Source of the DNA: Polaromonas sp.
GTDB lineage: Bacteria > Pseudomonadota > Gammaproteobacteria > Burkholderiales > Burkholderiaceae_C
Direction: 5' to 3'
Length of the DNA stretch: 64,000 nt
NCBI GenBank assembly: GCA_028291985.1
Contig: JAQGNE010000059.1
Location: 1-64,000, forward strand
Shown: positions 9,324 to 17,609 of the stretch, piece by piece
Layout of the letters: every line of letters starts with the position of its first letter
Position numbering within the stretch: position 1 is the stretch's first letter
Notes under the pieces: model-generated
The model's input: the letters and a program-made list of their open reading frames with translations, nothing else
Database searches by the model: none
What the model was told of the DNA's origin: nothing
Program-made: the position numbers and the translations under genes

Positions 9324-9341
9324 TTGTCGTTCCGACGACAA
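9324..9341. promoter_or_regulatory. 18-bp palindrome, candidate operator for the divergent CRP/FNR regulator
   Basis: TTGTCGTTCCGACGACAA has 7-bp perfect arms around a 4-bp centre. Its geometry (TTGTCG-N6-CGACAA) is that of CRP/FNR-superfamily sites. It lies in the divergent region between the acyl-CoA ligase/ABC operon and the CRP/FNR gene at 9540, which is the classic place for such an operator. Binding is inferred, not shown. Confidence 0.55.
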
Positions 9342-9539
9342 TTCGAGGGTCATACCTCCCCCGGACTTTCCCTTAGCGCGCCAGCTGGCAGCTTGTCAGG
9401 TGTTCGATACGGGGTCGGCAGGCCGTTCATGCGCCAGTGGCTGCTGCGGCGTCGGGCTTGAATCCTTCAGCACGCTGGGGCGCGCTGTAATAGGTTGCAT
9501 GTCCGACAAGCCGTGTATCAACCTGTCAAGGCGACACCC

Positions 9540-10265
9540 GTGACCGATGAAAAACCCCTGCAAATTCGCAAACGTCCCGCCGCAGAACCCGAGCTGTCAG
9601 GCATTCCCTGGCTGGCGCTGCTGCAACCACAGGACCGTGAGCGCGCGGTGGCCGAACTGCGGGTAGGCGATGCGCAGCCTGGCGACTATGTGTGCAGGGT
9701 CGGAAAACCCGTCACCTACTGGTTTGGTGTGGTGCAGGGCCTGCTGAAAATGAGCAGCGACAGCGCGCAGGGCCAGACCACCACCTTCACCGGGTTGCCA
9801 CCCGGTGGCTGGTTCGGCGAAGGCACGGTGCTCAAGCGCGAGCCCTACCGCTACAACATCCAGGCGCTGCGCAAAAGCGTGGTCGCCGGGTTGCCGGTTG
9901 AAACGTTTCACTGGCTGCTCGACCATTCCATTGCCTTCAACCGCTTTGTGATGAACCAGCTCAACGAGCGGCTGGGGCAGTTTATTGCCGCCCGCGAGAT
10001 CGACCGTATGGGCAGTCCAAACGTGCGGGTTGCCCGCAACCTGGCGTCATTGTTCAACCCTGTGCTGTACCCCGGCGTCGGCGAGGTGCTGCGCATCACC
10101 CAGCAGGAGCTGGCCTATCTGGTTGGCCTGTCGCGCCAGCGTGTCAACGAAGCGCTGATGACCTTGCAGGACCAAGGCATCATCCGCATCGAATACGGCG
10201 GGCTCCGGGTGTTGAACCTGACAGCACTGCGGTCATCGGTTTTTCCAAGTCAAATAGGTCTATAG
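9540..10265 (+). CDS. Crp/Fnr family transcriptional regulator
   Basis: 241 residues from a GTG at 9540, with AAGG upstream. The frame is open further upstream (GTG at 9513, TTG at 9495), so the exact start is unsettled. The N-terminal half is a cyclic-nucleotide-binding-like beta-roll (GDYVCRVGKPVTYWFGVVQG, LPPGGWFGEG). The C-terminal winged helix includes ITQQELAYLVGLSRQRVNEALMTLQ. It lacks the cysteine cluster of oxygen-sensing FNR. It is divergent from the acyl-CoA ligase/LivFGHM operon and probably controls it, perhaps in response to an acyl-CoA or a related ligand. The closing codons run into a small GCTAT-type repeat. Confidence 0.88.
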   Translation: MTDEKPLQIRKRPAAEPELSGIPWLALLQPQDRERAVAELRVGDAQPGDYVCRVGKPVTYWFGVVQGLLKMSSDSAQGQTTTFTGLPPGGWFGEGTVLKREPYRYNIQALRKSVVAGLPVETFHWLLDHSIAFNRFVMNQLNERLGQFIAAREIDRMGSPNVRVARNLASLFNPVLYPGVGEVLRITQQELAYLVGLSRQRVNEALMTLQDQGIIRIEYGGLRVLNLTALRSSVFPSQIGL

Positions 10266-10308
10266 CCGTTACAAATAAAGGGATATTAGCTATATAAAAT
10301 ATAGCAAT
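10261..10308. repeat. Interspersed GCTAT/ATAGC repeat
   Basis: TATAGCCGTTACAAATAAAG followed by ATTAGCTATATAAAATATAGCA. It matches the layout of copies near 28501, 54771, 57571 and 61045. It overlaps the last bases of the CRP/FNR gene and ends about 75 bp before the end of the TonB receptor gene, between two convergent genes. Confidence 0.55.
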
Positions 10309-10382
10309 CGTCGTCCCTTGCAGGCAGTGATAGCTGCCGGGCAAATAGCTTTCGCAGACTGAAACCAGCTTTGGTGTGATCT

Positions 10383-12548
10383 TCAAAGCGGAACCACCAC
10401 CTGCAGCCCCAGCGACCAGTTCCGCCCGGGCGCGGGCTCATAAAACTGTCCAGCCGCCTGGTTGACGATGACCGAGCCGACATAGCGTTTGCCGGCCAGG
10501 TTGTCCAGCCGCCCGTACAGCGTGAGCCGGGCAGGGCCCAGGCTCCAGCCTTGGCTGATTTTTGCGTTCAGCGTGGTGTAGCCAGCCGCCGAAGCAGTGT
10601 TCGTGTCGTTGGCAAACATGCTGCCGGCGCTGGTCAGCTCCAGACCTGCGCGGGTGCCATGCAGCGTGCGTGCGGTGATGCCGTCAAAGCGTTGGCTGGC
10701 CCATAGCAGTTCCGAGAACACAAAGCTTTTCGGAATGCCCGGCAGCTTGTTGCCCGCAGCGACGGTAGTCGTGGGGTTCGCATAGGGCTGCGAAAACTGC
10801 GCATCGATCGTCGACGCTGCTAAAGTGGCCTGTAGATGCGGATGCAGCAGGGTTCTGCCTGAAATTTCCAGGCCGGTGCGTCGGGTGCCGGGGGCATTCT
10901 TGAAGGCGGTGCGGCCATTGCTGCTGCTGGCCACCACGATTTCGTCCGTCGCCCGCACCTGGTACAGCGTCACGTCCAGCCGGCTCTCGGGCGTTGGCAT
11001 CCATTTGGCACCTGCTTCATAGTGCTGGCTTTCGGAGGCATTGACGCCCGGATTGAACAGCGCCGAGGTGGCGTTGCCGGTGCTGGTGTAGGCCACTTCG
11101 GCCAGCGTGGGTGTCTCAAACCCCCTGCCGTAGTTGGCATACAGGTTAAGCGCGTCGCTGGCATGAAAGGTCACGCCCAGCACCGGGTTGATGGCGCTGT
11201 AGCGCACTGCGCCCGAGCCATTGCCATCGGACAGAAACGCGTCCTCACTGTTGAAGCGCACGGTGCTGGCGCGCACGCCGGTGGTCAGGGTCAGCCTGTC
11301 GCTTACCAGTGAGCTGGCCTGGGCAAAAAAGTCGCTGTTGCGCGCGATGTTGTCCTCATCGCGGTTGATGGTGCCGGGCACTTTTGCGCCAGCGCTGGCG
11401 GGCCCGCCCTGGCGGCGCTCCTTGGAATAGTCAAACTCGTAACCGGCTAGCAGCGCCACCGGCCGGCCCGCCAGCTGCGTCTGCTGGTTATATTGCAGGC
11501 CGGCGCCGTAGTAGTCGCGCTGCAGCCCGACCCAGGCATTGTTGGCCTGGTATTGCAGGTTTTCACGTGTGCCGTAATACGCCCGGGCGGTCAGCGATCG
11601 GCTGTTGTCCAGTGCGTACCTGACGGAAGTGCCCAGCTGGTTTTGCAGCGTGATCTTGCGCACCCGTGCGGCCACGGCGCCGCTGCCGGCCTGCCGCGGG
11701 TTGGCTGCCAGCTGCCCAGCGGTCAGGCCCAGCGGGTCTTCAGCCAGCGGCATGTCAAACCGGTTGAAGACAACATGCACCTGTGTCTGGTCATTGGGCT
11801 CAAAACTGAGCTTGCCATTGAACTGCTTGCGCCGAGCGGCGCTGTTGCTGCGGTAGCCGTCAATGTCAAAGGTGCTGTAGTCGGCGACCAGGCCATAACT
11901 GCCGTGCCGACCTGCGTATTGCCAGTCGCTTCGTGTCAAGCCGTAGGAGCCGGTGTAGAACTGGCCCAGCAGTTCCGGCACTTCGGGTGCCTCGCGCGTG
12001 AAGGCCTGGATCACACCACCCGACGAGTTGCCGTACAACTGCGCCAGTGGGCCGCGCAGCACCTCGATGCGGTCGGTTGATGTCAGGCTGATGGACGAGC
12101 CCTGGCCCTGTCCATCGGGCGTTGTCGCGGGAATCCCGTCGATCAGCAGGCGAATGCCGCGCAGGCCGAATGCCGCGCGCGAACCAAAACCGCGAATGGA
12201 CAGTTGAAGGTCTTGCGCGTAGTTCTGGCGGTTCAAAACCGTCAGGCCCGGAATGCGGTTCAGTGATTCAGAGAGGTTCACTTGCGGCCCTGCGCCCGCA
12301 ATGGTTTCACGGTTGACCGCATCAATGGCCGCGGGCGCATCAAAGCTGCGCTGCTCGGCACGATTGGCGGTGATGACCACGGTGTCGAGCGACTGCGCAT
12401 GTGCCGGCAGCGCTGGCAGGCCAATGCCCAGCGTGCCGAGCAGCGCCGCCGCGCTATGGGCGCCAACGCTTCGCGTGAAGCAAGTTGTGCAGGGACGGGT
12501 CACCGTAATGAGGTCAGGTTGCCAAGGCTCATCAATGAAAGGTGTCAT
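10383..12548 (-). CDS. TonB-dependent outer-membrane receptor
   Basis: 721 residues starting at the ATG at 12548 (MTPFIDEPWQPD). A signal-like hydrophobic segment ends in LPALPAHAQ, followed at once by a TonB box-like SLDTVVITANR. The plug domain shows LSESLNRIPGL, LSIRGFGSRAAFG and DRIEVLRGPLAQLYGNSSGGVIQ; the rest is a 22-strand-type barrel. The last residues are LQVVVPL, ending in Leu rather than the usual Phe. Such receptors import iron-siderophores, haem, cobalamin or other scarce ligands; nothing nearby identifies the ligand. The N-terminal leader is unusually long, so a later start is possible. Confidence 0.92.
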   Translation of the reverse strand: MTPFIDEPWQPDLITVTRPCTTCFTRSVGAHSAAALLGTLGIGLPALPAHAQSLDTVVITANRAEQRSFDAPAAIDAVNRETIAGAGPQVNLSESLNRIPGLTVLNRQNYAQDLQLSIRGFGSRAAFGLRGIRLLIDGIPATTPDGQGQGSSISLTSTDRIEVLRGPLAQLYGNSSGGVIQAFTREAPEVPELLGQFYTGSYGLTRSDWQYAGRHGSYGLVADYSTFDIDGYRSNSAARRKQFNGKLSFEPNDQTQVHVVFNRFDMPLAEDPLGLTAGQLAANPRQAGSGAVAARVRKITLQNQLGTSVRYALDNSRSLTARAYYGTRENLQYQANNAWVGLQRDYYGAGLQYNQQTQLAGRPVALLAGYEFDYSKERRQGGPASAGAKVPGTINRDEDNIARNSDFFAQASSLVSDRLTLTTGVRASTVRFNSEDAFLSDGNGSGAVRYSAINPVLGVTFHASDALNLYANYGRGFETPTLAEVAYTSTGNATSALFNPGVNASESQHYEAGAKWMPTPESRLDVTLYQVRATDEIVVASSSNGRTAFKNAPGTRRTGLEISGRTLLHPHLQATLAASTIDAQFSQPYANPTTTVAAGNKLPGIPKSFVFSELLWASQRFDGITARTLHGTRAGLELTSAGSMFANDTNTASAAGYTTLNAKISQGWSLGPARLTLYGRLDNLAGKRYVGSVIVNQAAGQFYEPAPGRNWSLGLQVVVPL

Positions 12549-12900
12549 GTCAAGAATCGAAGCATCCAGGTATATCACTGACTGTGGCAGCCCGGTGTCG
12601 GCGGTTATCGGATGTGCAAGGCCGGCCGATGCGGCAGCTGGCCGGCCAGCAGAACACTTGCCGATTGCCAGGCGAACGCTGCCGTACAAGCAGGTGGCCG
12701 GTACGCAGACGGCGCCCACCTGGGGTGTCAGACACCGGGACAGCGTGCCATTCTGCAGGGCATGCCCGGCGCCAGCCACACCGGCCGGCGTCTGGTAGCG
12801 GTCATCGCAAGTCTGCTGCTGGCGCCAAAGTTCCGATATGCGTCAAAATGATGTTTTGCCAAGCAGATACCTCAGCAGTAAGCTATAAAATCAATAGCAC
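12549..12900. other. Divergent intergenic region, receptor and rluF-like genes
   Basis: This 352-bp stretch holds the 5' leaders of the TonB receptor (minus) and the RluF-like gene (plus). It is GC-rich near the receptor and contains a small repeat, AGCTATAAAATCAATAGC, at 12881-12898, immediately before the ATG at 12901. I looked for a cobalamin riboswitch or Fur box before the receptor and did not see a convincing one. Confidence 0.5.
12881..12898. repeat. GCTAT/ATAGC repeat before the RluF-like gene
   Basis: AGCTATAAAATCAATAGC with 5-bp arms, two bases before the ATG at 12901. It is a short form of the repeat family found at 28501 and elsewhere. Confidence 0.5.
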
Positions 12901-13761
12901 ATGTCCGACCCTACCTTACCAAAATTTACAGCCGACGCCACCGGTAACGCGGTGCGCATCGCCAAAGCCGCGCCGGTTGGGCGGTCATCAGAGCCGGGCT
13001 CCGCGCCTGCGCTGATTCGCCTGAACAAACACATGGCGGCACTCGGCCTGTGTTCCCGCCGCGAGGCTGATGATTGGATTGCCCGCGGCTGGGTGCGGGT
13101 GGACGGCAAGCCCGCGGTAATGGGCCAGCCGGTTGCGGCCACATCGCGCATCGACATTGACCGGCAGGCTGAGCAGCAACAACGCCAGCAGGTCACCATC
13201 CTCATCAACAAACCCGTCGGTTATGTGAGCGGCCAGGCAGAAGATGGGCATGAGCCGGCGGTCGTTCTGGTGCAGCCGCAAAACCGCTGGAGCGAATGCA
13301 ACAGCCGCATGCGCTGGGGCCATGAGCAACTGCGCGGCCTGGCGCCGGCCGGCCGGCTGGATATCGACTCGATCGGGCTGCTGGTGCTGACGCAGGACGG
13401 GCGCGTGGCGCGCCAGCTGATTGGCGAAGACTCGGAAGTTGAAAAAGAATACCTGGTGCGGGTGAACTACGGCGCTGAAGCAACTAATGTGCAGGCAGCT
13501 TTTCCGCGTGAAAAGCTGGCGCTGCTCTGCCACGGACTCAGCCTGGACGGCCAGGCGCTTCGACTAGCGCAGGTCAGCTGGCAAAACCCCGAACAACTGC
13601 GCTTTGTGCTGACGGAAGGCAAAAAGCGGCAGATTCGGCGGATGTGCGAGCAGGTGGGCCTATTTGTGACCGGCTTGAAGCGGGTGCGCATCGGCCGCGT
13701 TAACTTGGGACATTTGCCGGTGGGGCAATGGCGTTATCTGGCGCCGCATGAGGGGTTTTGA
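12901..13761 (+). CDS. rluF: RluF/RluB-type 23S rRNA pseudouridine synthase
   Basis: 286 residues. The N-terminal S4 RNA-binding domain (about residues 38-90) includes IRLNKHMAALGLCSRREADDWI. The synthase domain has the RsuA-family catalytic motif GRLDIDSIGLLVLTQDG with the active-site Asp, followed by LTEGKKRQIRRMCEQVG. The spacing and KKRQIRRMCE motif fit the RluB/RluE/RluF/RsuA branch. RluF (U2604 of 23S rRNA) is my best guess within it. The first 35 residues are a poorly conserved tail. A small GCTAT repeat is immediately upstream and supplies no ribosome-binding site. Confidence 0.88.
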   Translation: MSDPTLPKFTADATGNAVRIAKAAPVGRSSEPGSAPALIRLNKHMAALGLCSRREADDWIARGWVRVDGKPAVMGQPVAATSRIDIDRQAEQQQRQQVTILINKPVGYVSGQAEDGHEPAVVLVQPQNRWSECNSRMRWGHEQLRGLAPAGRLDIDSIGLLVLTQDGRVARQLIGEDSEVEKEYLVRVNYGAEATNVQAAFPREKLALLCHGLSLDGQALRLAQVSWQNPEQLRFVLTEGKKRQIRRMCEQVGLFVTGLKRVRIGRVNLGHLPVGQWRYLAPHEGF

Positions 13762-13876
13762 GGCGATTCTGATCGCACGAAGCCCTGTTACAAGCGCTGC
13801 ACCGGCTGATAAAAACAGTGATTTGCTATGCAAATAAGAACTGACAGCCATTGTTGTATATGGGCTACGCGGCTTT

Positions 13877-13890
13877 TTGATTCAAATCAA
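13877..13890. promoter_or_regulatory. Perfect FNR/Anr-type box in a convergent intergenic region
   Basis: TTGATTCAAATCAA matches the consensus TTGAT-N4-ATCAA exactly. It lies between the 3' end of the RluF-like gene (13761) and the 3' end of the small fimbrial-type gene (13925), where no annotated gene starts. If active, it would drive an unannotated transcript, perhaps antisense to one of the two neighbours. Confidence 0.45.
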
Positions 13891-13924
13891 CGATGGATCG
13901 TGACCGGCCTGCAGAGGGTTATCT

Positions 13925-14494
13925 TCAGGGGCTGTTCAGACTGACATGCACTGGCCAGTCCATTGCCTGTGTCGTTTGCGTAGAGGCAGCACTGACTTGC
14001 CGAACATCAAAGTCGTGTTGCAAGGACAGGTCATATCGGCCAGGGCGGCGTGTACACAGCCGGTATCCGCTCTCGGACCGCTGCATCCAGGCGCCGGCAG
14101 CTCCGCTGACGCTGACTTGCCATGCCGACACCTGAGCCTGGTTTAACTGCAGATCCATGCAGAAGCCTGCGCGCAAGGTAGAGATCAATGTGAGACGTTG
14201 CGTGGCTGAGACGCGGGAGCCAAGCGAATCTTGTGGCACTAGCAGTGACAAGGGATGACTATTTTCAAGAAGGCGCAAAACTGCAGGGATGATGACGGAA
14301 ATTTGCACAACCGCGCTGGCAGAGCCGCCATGGGTCTGAAGGCTTGAGTTAGCCAAGGCGGGGGTTGCATTGAAAGCGGCACAGCATACGAACGCTAGCA
14401 GCCCTTTGTAAGTCTTAAGGGCAAGTCGTTGGAAAAAACCGGCTGATGGTATTTGCCGATGCCGGACTCCGTTGACAGCCATGGTGGAAGACAT
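13925..14494 (-). CDS. Exported subunit-like protein of the fibre locus (two cysteines)
   Basis: 189 residues; the start could be 14494 or the ATG at 14482. A signal peptide ends near ATPALA. The mature protein begins SSLQTHGGSASAVVQISVIIPAVLRLL, which parallels SSFVVGGGATA...LNIRVIIPRVLFL in the pilin-like protein at 18806. This suggests a shared fold or chaperone handling. It has two cysteines (GFCMDL and YRLCTRR), probably a disulfide. It is not recognisable as a named family. It follows the outer-membrane protein gene after a 250-bp AT-rich gap and could be a minor or terminal subunit, or a surface-anchoring piece. The relation is by eye only. Confidence 0.7.
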   Translation of the reverse strand: MSSTMAVNGVRHRQIPSAGFFQRLALKTYKGLLAFVCCAAFNATPALANSSLQTHGGSASAVVQISVIIPAVLRLLENSHPLSLLVPQDSLGSRVSATQRLTLISTLRAGFCMDLQLNQAQVSAWQVSVSGAAGAWMQRSESGYRLCTRRPGRYDLSLQHDFDVRQVSAASTQTTQAMDWPVHVSLNSP

Positions 14495-14743
14495 AGTTCA
14501 ATATCCCCAAATGAATTTGATAATTCATCTTATAGAGATATTAAAAATGATGTTTATCAATTTGACGGATTTGGTTGTTTTTTACCTTCAGTCCGCAATT
14601 TGTCACGACTTTTGGCAAAATGTTGACTTCGCGCTGGGCTCAGCAGCCAAGGGGCAGCAGCAGGTGTTTCTCTGTCCAGCTGCCAGCTGGCAGTTGTGCG
14701 GCTAGCAGCAATGCCATGCCAGGGGGTTATCGAGCAATCCGAA

Positions 14744-16747
14744 TCAGCTGTCGCCGTCGCGGACGACACCAAAGTTCACGCGCTGGTCTTCGCGCAGCAG
14801 CAATTCGAGCTTTACCCGGCCATCACCGGGCGCGGTCCATGGCAGGGGAAGGGTATCGTTTTGCACACTGATGACGCGCAGCCCGGTGCCAACGAAAGGA
14901 AAATCAAAGCGACCTTGCGCATCCGTGCGAGCGGTGTAGCGGTTGTCCAGGTACACCGTTACGCCCGGGGCGCCGGTTTCGCTGGCTTCCTGCCGACCGT
15001 TGTTATTGGCATCAAAAAATACCGTTCCTACAATCCGCGCACCTCCTTGCGCACGCGTGCCTCCCAGTGGGTCGCTGCCGCTGCCAGCCCGGGCGTTCCA
15101 GCGCAACGCCACAAACAGCGAATTGCCGCTGGTGGCGGTATCAAAAACGAGCGGCGGCGCCAACGGATCAATAGGAGCATTGAATCGCGTCTTGCCTTTG
15201 TTCAGGTTGTAGTTGGCTTCCAGGCTCCATTCCGGCGCGAAGCGCCAACTCACGCCGGTATTGATGGCAGTGCCAAAACGGCCCGCGTCACCCCCTTCGC
15301 TGCTGTTTGCGCTGGCATTGGCTCGCACCGACAGTTGTGAAGTCACCGGGGCATTGATGGATACCGCCGCACCCACAAGAGTTTCCTGCACGCCAAGGGT
15401 AACGACACGGCCCCCGGTCACGCTGGTCGCAAGGGACCAGCCAGTGGACATGTTCCAGTCATGATCGAGCGTCAGCTGGCGCGAACGGCTTTGTTCCAGC
15501 TCCTGGCTGATATCCGCGCGAAGGCTGGTGCTTCCCCAATCATTCAACCAGCGCAGCTCTGTGTAGCCGTTCCAGGCATTGCCATTGAAACGGCGGACCG
15601 CTGCACCGGCCCCCATGCTGATGCGGCTGCTGTAACGCCAGCGCGCATTGCCGGTCATAAATATGCCAGTGCCTGTTGGTTGCGCAATGGAACGCAGAAC
15701 ATCCAGCGTGCCATCGACCGACCATTGCCGGGACTGCCAGGTGCTGCGCACATAAGCCCCTGAAACATCGTTGGCCATCGGAACGCCCGCCCAGCTCAAG
15801 CCTGGCTCCAGCCAGAAAAATCCACCACTGAAAGAGCGCGGGCCAATGCGCGCTTCAGTGTCAACCCATAGCCCGGCTGGTGTGGTACCCAGCAGCTGGT
15901 CGCTTGTGGCGATGACGTTGGCCTGCAGACTTCGCCCCGGTGTTGCGTGGCGCAGCGAAAACTGTGCGGAACTTGCGTCAATCACGCTGGTTTGGGCTGG
16001 ATTGTTGTCGTAATAAGAAGCGCCGCTGGCATCAGCAACACGCGCGGCAAGCGACCATGGCCCACGATCAACTTCTGCCCCCAGCGAACTCACACTGCCC
16101 GGCAGCCGCTGAAAGCGGCCAATCAATGCGCCATCCAAACGCCCGGGGCTGCCCGCCGAGCCTTGCAGACGCAATCCCTGGCCTGCATTGGACCAATCAG
16201 TCGAGCCGCCCAGCATCAAATAACCTGGCACTGCCACTCGCGATGCAGCGCGCGCCAAAGCGGGCGCTGGCGATCCGATAACACCTACCTCGTTGCTTAC
16301 CGACCAGCCGCTGCCGAACGGCAGGCCGCGCTGGCGCAGGGTGACAAGGCCGCCACCAGGGTTTCCGCCCAACTGCGCATCGACCGAGAGCACGCCATGA
16401 TTGGGCGTTTCAATTAGCCCATAAAGTCCCACGCCAGCGGATGAGGTATTGGTATTGCCCGTATACGCGTTGCGGCTGAGCTGGGTTTCCACGCGCATCT
16501 GGCGTGCCCATCCATCAGGGTTGTAGCCAGGCGGTGCGGCATTTTCGTCAGCCAGCGGCTGTAGGCCATCGATGACCTTATCCTGATAGCCCGCATCGGG
16601 GTTAGCCGCTGCGGAACTAGGGCGCACAGTAGATGAGGGGTTGCGGCCACCTGACGGGTAGGCCGGTTGCGCCTGGGTCTGCGCCGGAGCCAGAAACGTG
16701 GCGGCCAAGCCCAGTGTCAATGACAGCCCCCGCCTGCACCGCCTCAT
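14744..16747 (-). CDS. Outer-membrane beta-barrel (usher-like) protein with C-terminal SdrD-B-like domain
   Basis: 667 residues from the ATG at 16747 (an ATG at 16795 overlapping the chaperone gene is the alternative). A signal peptide ends in APAQTQAQ. The body is a long series of alternating hydrophobic/polar strands with aromatic girdles, as in an outer-membrane barrel, including GLPFGSGWSVSNEVG and RVAVPGYLMLGGSTDW. Near the C-terminus GTVFFDANNNGRQEASETG, VYLDNRYTARTDAQGRFDF is a SdrD-B/carboxypeptidase-regulatory-like Ig domain. It follows the chaperone gene by 7 bp. It is shorter than classical FimD ushers (about 850) and I see no obvious plug or N-terminal domain. By position it is the secretion pore; alpha-type (CS1) ushers are the nearest analogy I know. 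Confidence 0.75.
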   Translation of the reverse strand: MRRCRRGLSLTLGLAATFLAPAQTQAQPAYPSGGRNPSSTVRPSSAAANPDAGYQDKVIDGLQPLADENAAPPGYNPDGWARQMRVETQLSRNAYTGNTNTSSAGVGLYGLIETPNHGVLSVDAQLGGNPGGGLVTLRQRGLPFGSGWSVSNEVGVIGSPAPALARAASRVAVPGYLMLGGSTDWSNAGQGLRLQGSAGSPGRLDGALIGRFQRLPGSVSSLGAEVDRGPWSLAARVADASGASYYDNNPAQTSVIDASSAQFSLRHATPGRSLQANVIATSDQLLGTTPAGLWVDTEARIGPRSFSGGFFWLEPGLSWAGVPMANDVSGAYVRSTWQSRQWSVDGTLDVLRSIAQPTGTGIFMTGNARWRYSSRISMGAGAAVRRFNGNAWNGYTELRWLNDWGSTSLRADISQELEQSRSRQLTLDHDWNMSTGWSLATSVTGGRVVTLGVQETLVGAAVSINAPVTSQLSVRANASANSSEGGDAGRFGTAINTGVSWRFAPEWSLEANYNLNKGKTRFNAPIDPLAPPLVFDTATSGNSLFVALRWNARAGSGSDPLGGTRAQGGARIVGTVFFDANNNGRQEASETGAPGVTVYLDNRYTARTDAQGRFDFPFVGTGLRVISVQNDTLPLPWTAPGDGRVKLELLLREDQRVNFGVVRDGDS

Positions 16748-16754
16748 GGCGTCA

Positions 16755-17609
16755 TCATCGGGTGAAGGTGTGCGCCAGAGGAAAGCGTTCGGCACCCCAC
16801 TCCAGCGTGCCTTTTATCGCAAGCGGATAGTTGATTGCTGCCGGGCCTTTCGGATCGTCGGTTACCGGAAGCATGCTGATAGTACGGGATTCGCCCGGCA
16901 AGATGGGCAGGTTTGCTGGCGCCAACTCATAAGTTGCGCCGGTTGCGTCGGTGCCGTTTAGAAAACCTTCCAGCCGGCCATGCGCATTGCCGGTGTTGCG
17001 CACTTCCAGCGTTGGAAGCCATTGACCGTTCACCGTTGACACACGCGTCGCGCCGAATTCCAGGCGCGGCGCAGCACCATCAATGCTGGCGTAAACAATT
17101 ACCGCAATGCGGCCACCCACCGGTATGCTCAGGCCGGTACTTTCAACCTGCGCCGGATCGGTTCCCTCCACCATGATGGCAAAGCGACATTCGCGTTGAG
17201 GTGTTCCGGCAGGCGGCGAAATTTCAAAACGGTAGCGGTAGCGGGCATTGGCCGCTATCGTCAATTGCCGCCGTTCGACGGAAACCCAGGGCCTGCAACT
17301 GCCAGGCGCCAGGTCATTGGTGAATGCCAGGCTGCCGTCAGGCTGAAAAGCCCAATCATTGGTGTAGATGCGAAACGCGCCGCTGCTGGTGGCCGATTGC
17401 TGAATCTCGATCACCTCACGCTTGGTTTGTCCGGACCTGATCTGAAGCTCAACACGAGGCGGAGAAATAGATGCGCCAAACCCCTGGGCATGGGCCGCAC
17501 CTGTTGGTGCCGACAGGCTGATAGCTGCAGCCGTGCACATCATGCTCAGGATGCAAAACTGGAAATTGTTGCCACCCAAAGCCATTTTTTGCAAAGTGCC
17601 GCCGTTCAT
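16755..17609 (-). CDS. PapD-like periplasmic chaperone of the fibre locus
   Basis: 284 residues with a signal peptide ending near AAHAQG. The first mature strand, ASISPPRVELQIRSGQTKREVIEI, is typical of pilus chaperones: a Pro-Pro-Arg and an edge strand. Further Ig-like sequence includes RYRYRFEISPP and AIMVEGTDPA, and a second domain has LEVRNTGNAHGRLEG. Such chaperones hold subunits by donor-strand complementation and hand them to an outer-membrane pore. It overlaps the preceding gene by four bases (ATGA at 17606-17609), and the barrel gene follows by 7 bp, so the set is translationally coupled. It has an N-terminal Cys-containing leader; start at 17609 is supported by the overlap. Confidence 0.82.
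   Translation of the reverse strand: MNGGTLQKMALGGNNFQFCILSMMCTAAAISLSAPTGAAHAQGFGASISPPRVELQIRSGQTKREVIEIQQSATSSGAFRIYTNDWAFQPDGSLAFTNDLAPGSCRPWVSVERRQLTIAANARYRYRFEISPPAGTPQRECRFAIMVEGTDPAQVESTGLSIPVGGRIAVIVYASIDGAAPRLEFGATRVSTVNGQWLPTLEVRNTGNAHGRLEGFLNGTDATGATYELAPANLPILPGESRTISMLPVTDDPKGPAAINYPLAIKGTLEWGAERFPLAHTFTR

Noticed and set aside
12549-12840. Possible cobalamin riboswitch before the TonB receptor
   Set aside because: The minus-strand leader has a GTCAGTGATATACCTGG stretch resembling the 3' side of a B12 riboswitch, but the conserved core (GCCACTG box and the CCCGCNACTG block) is not there.
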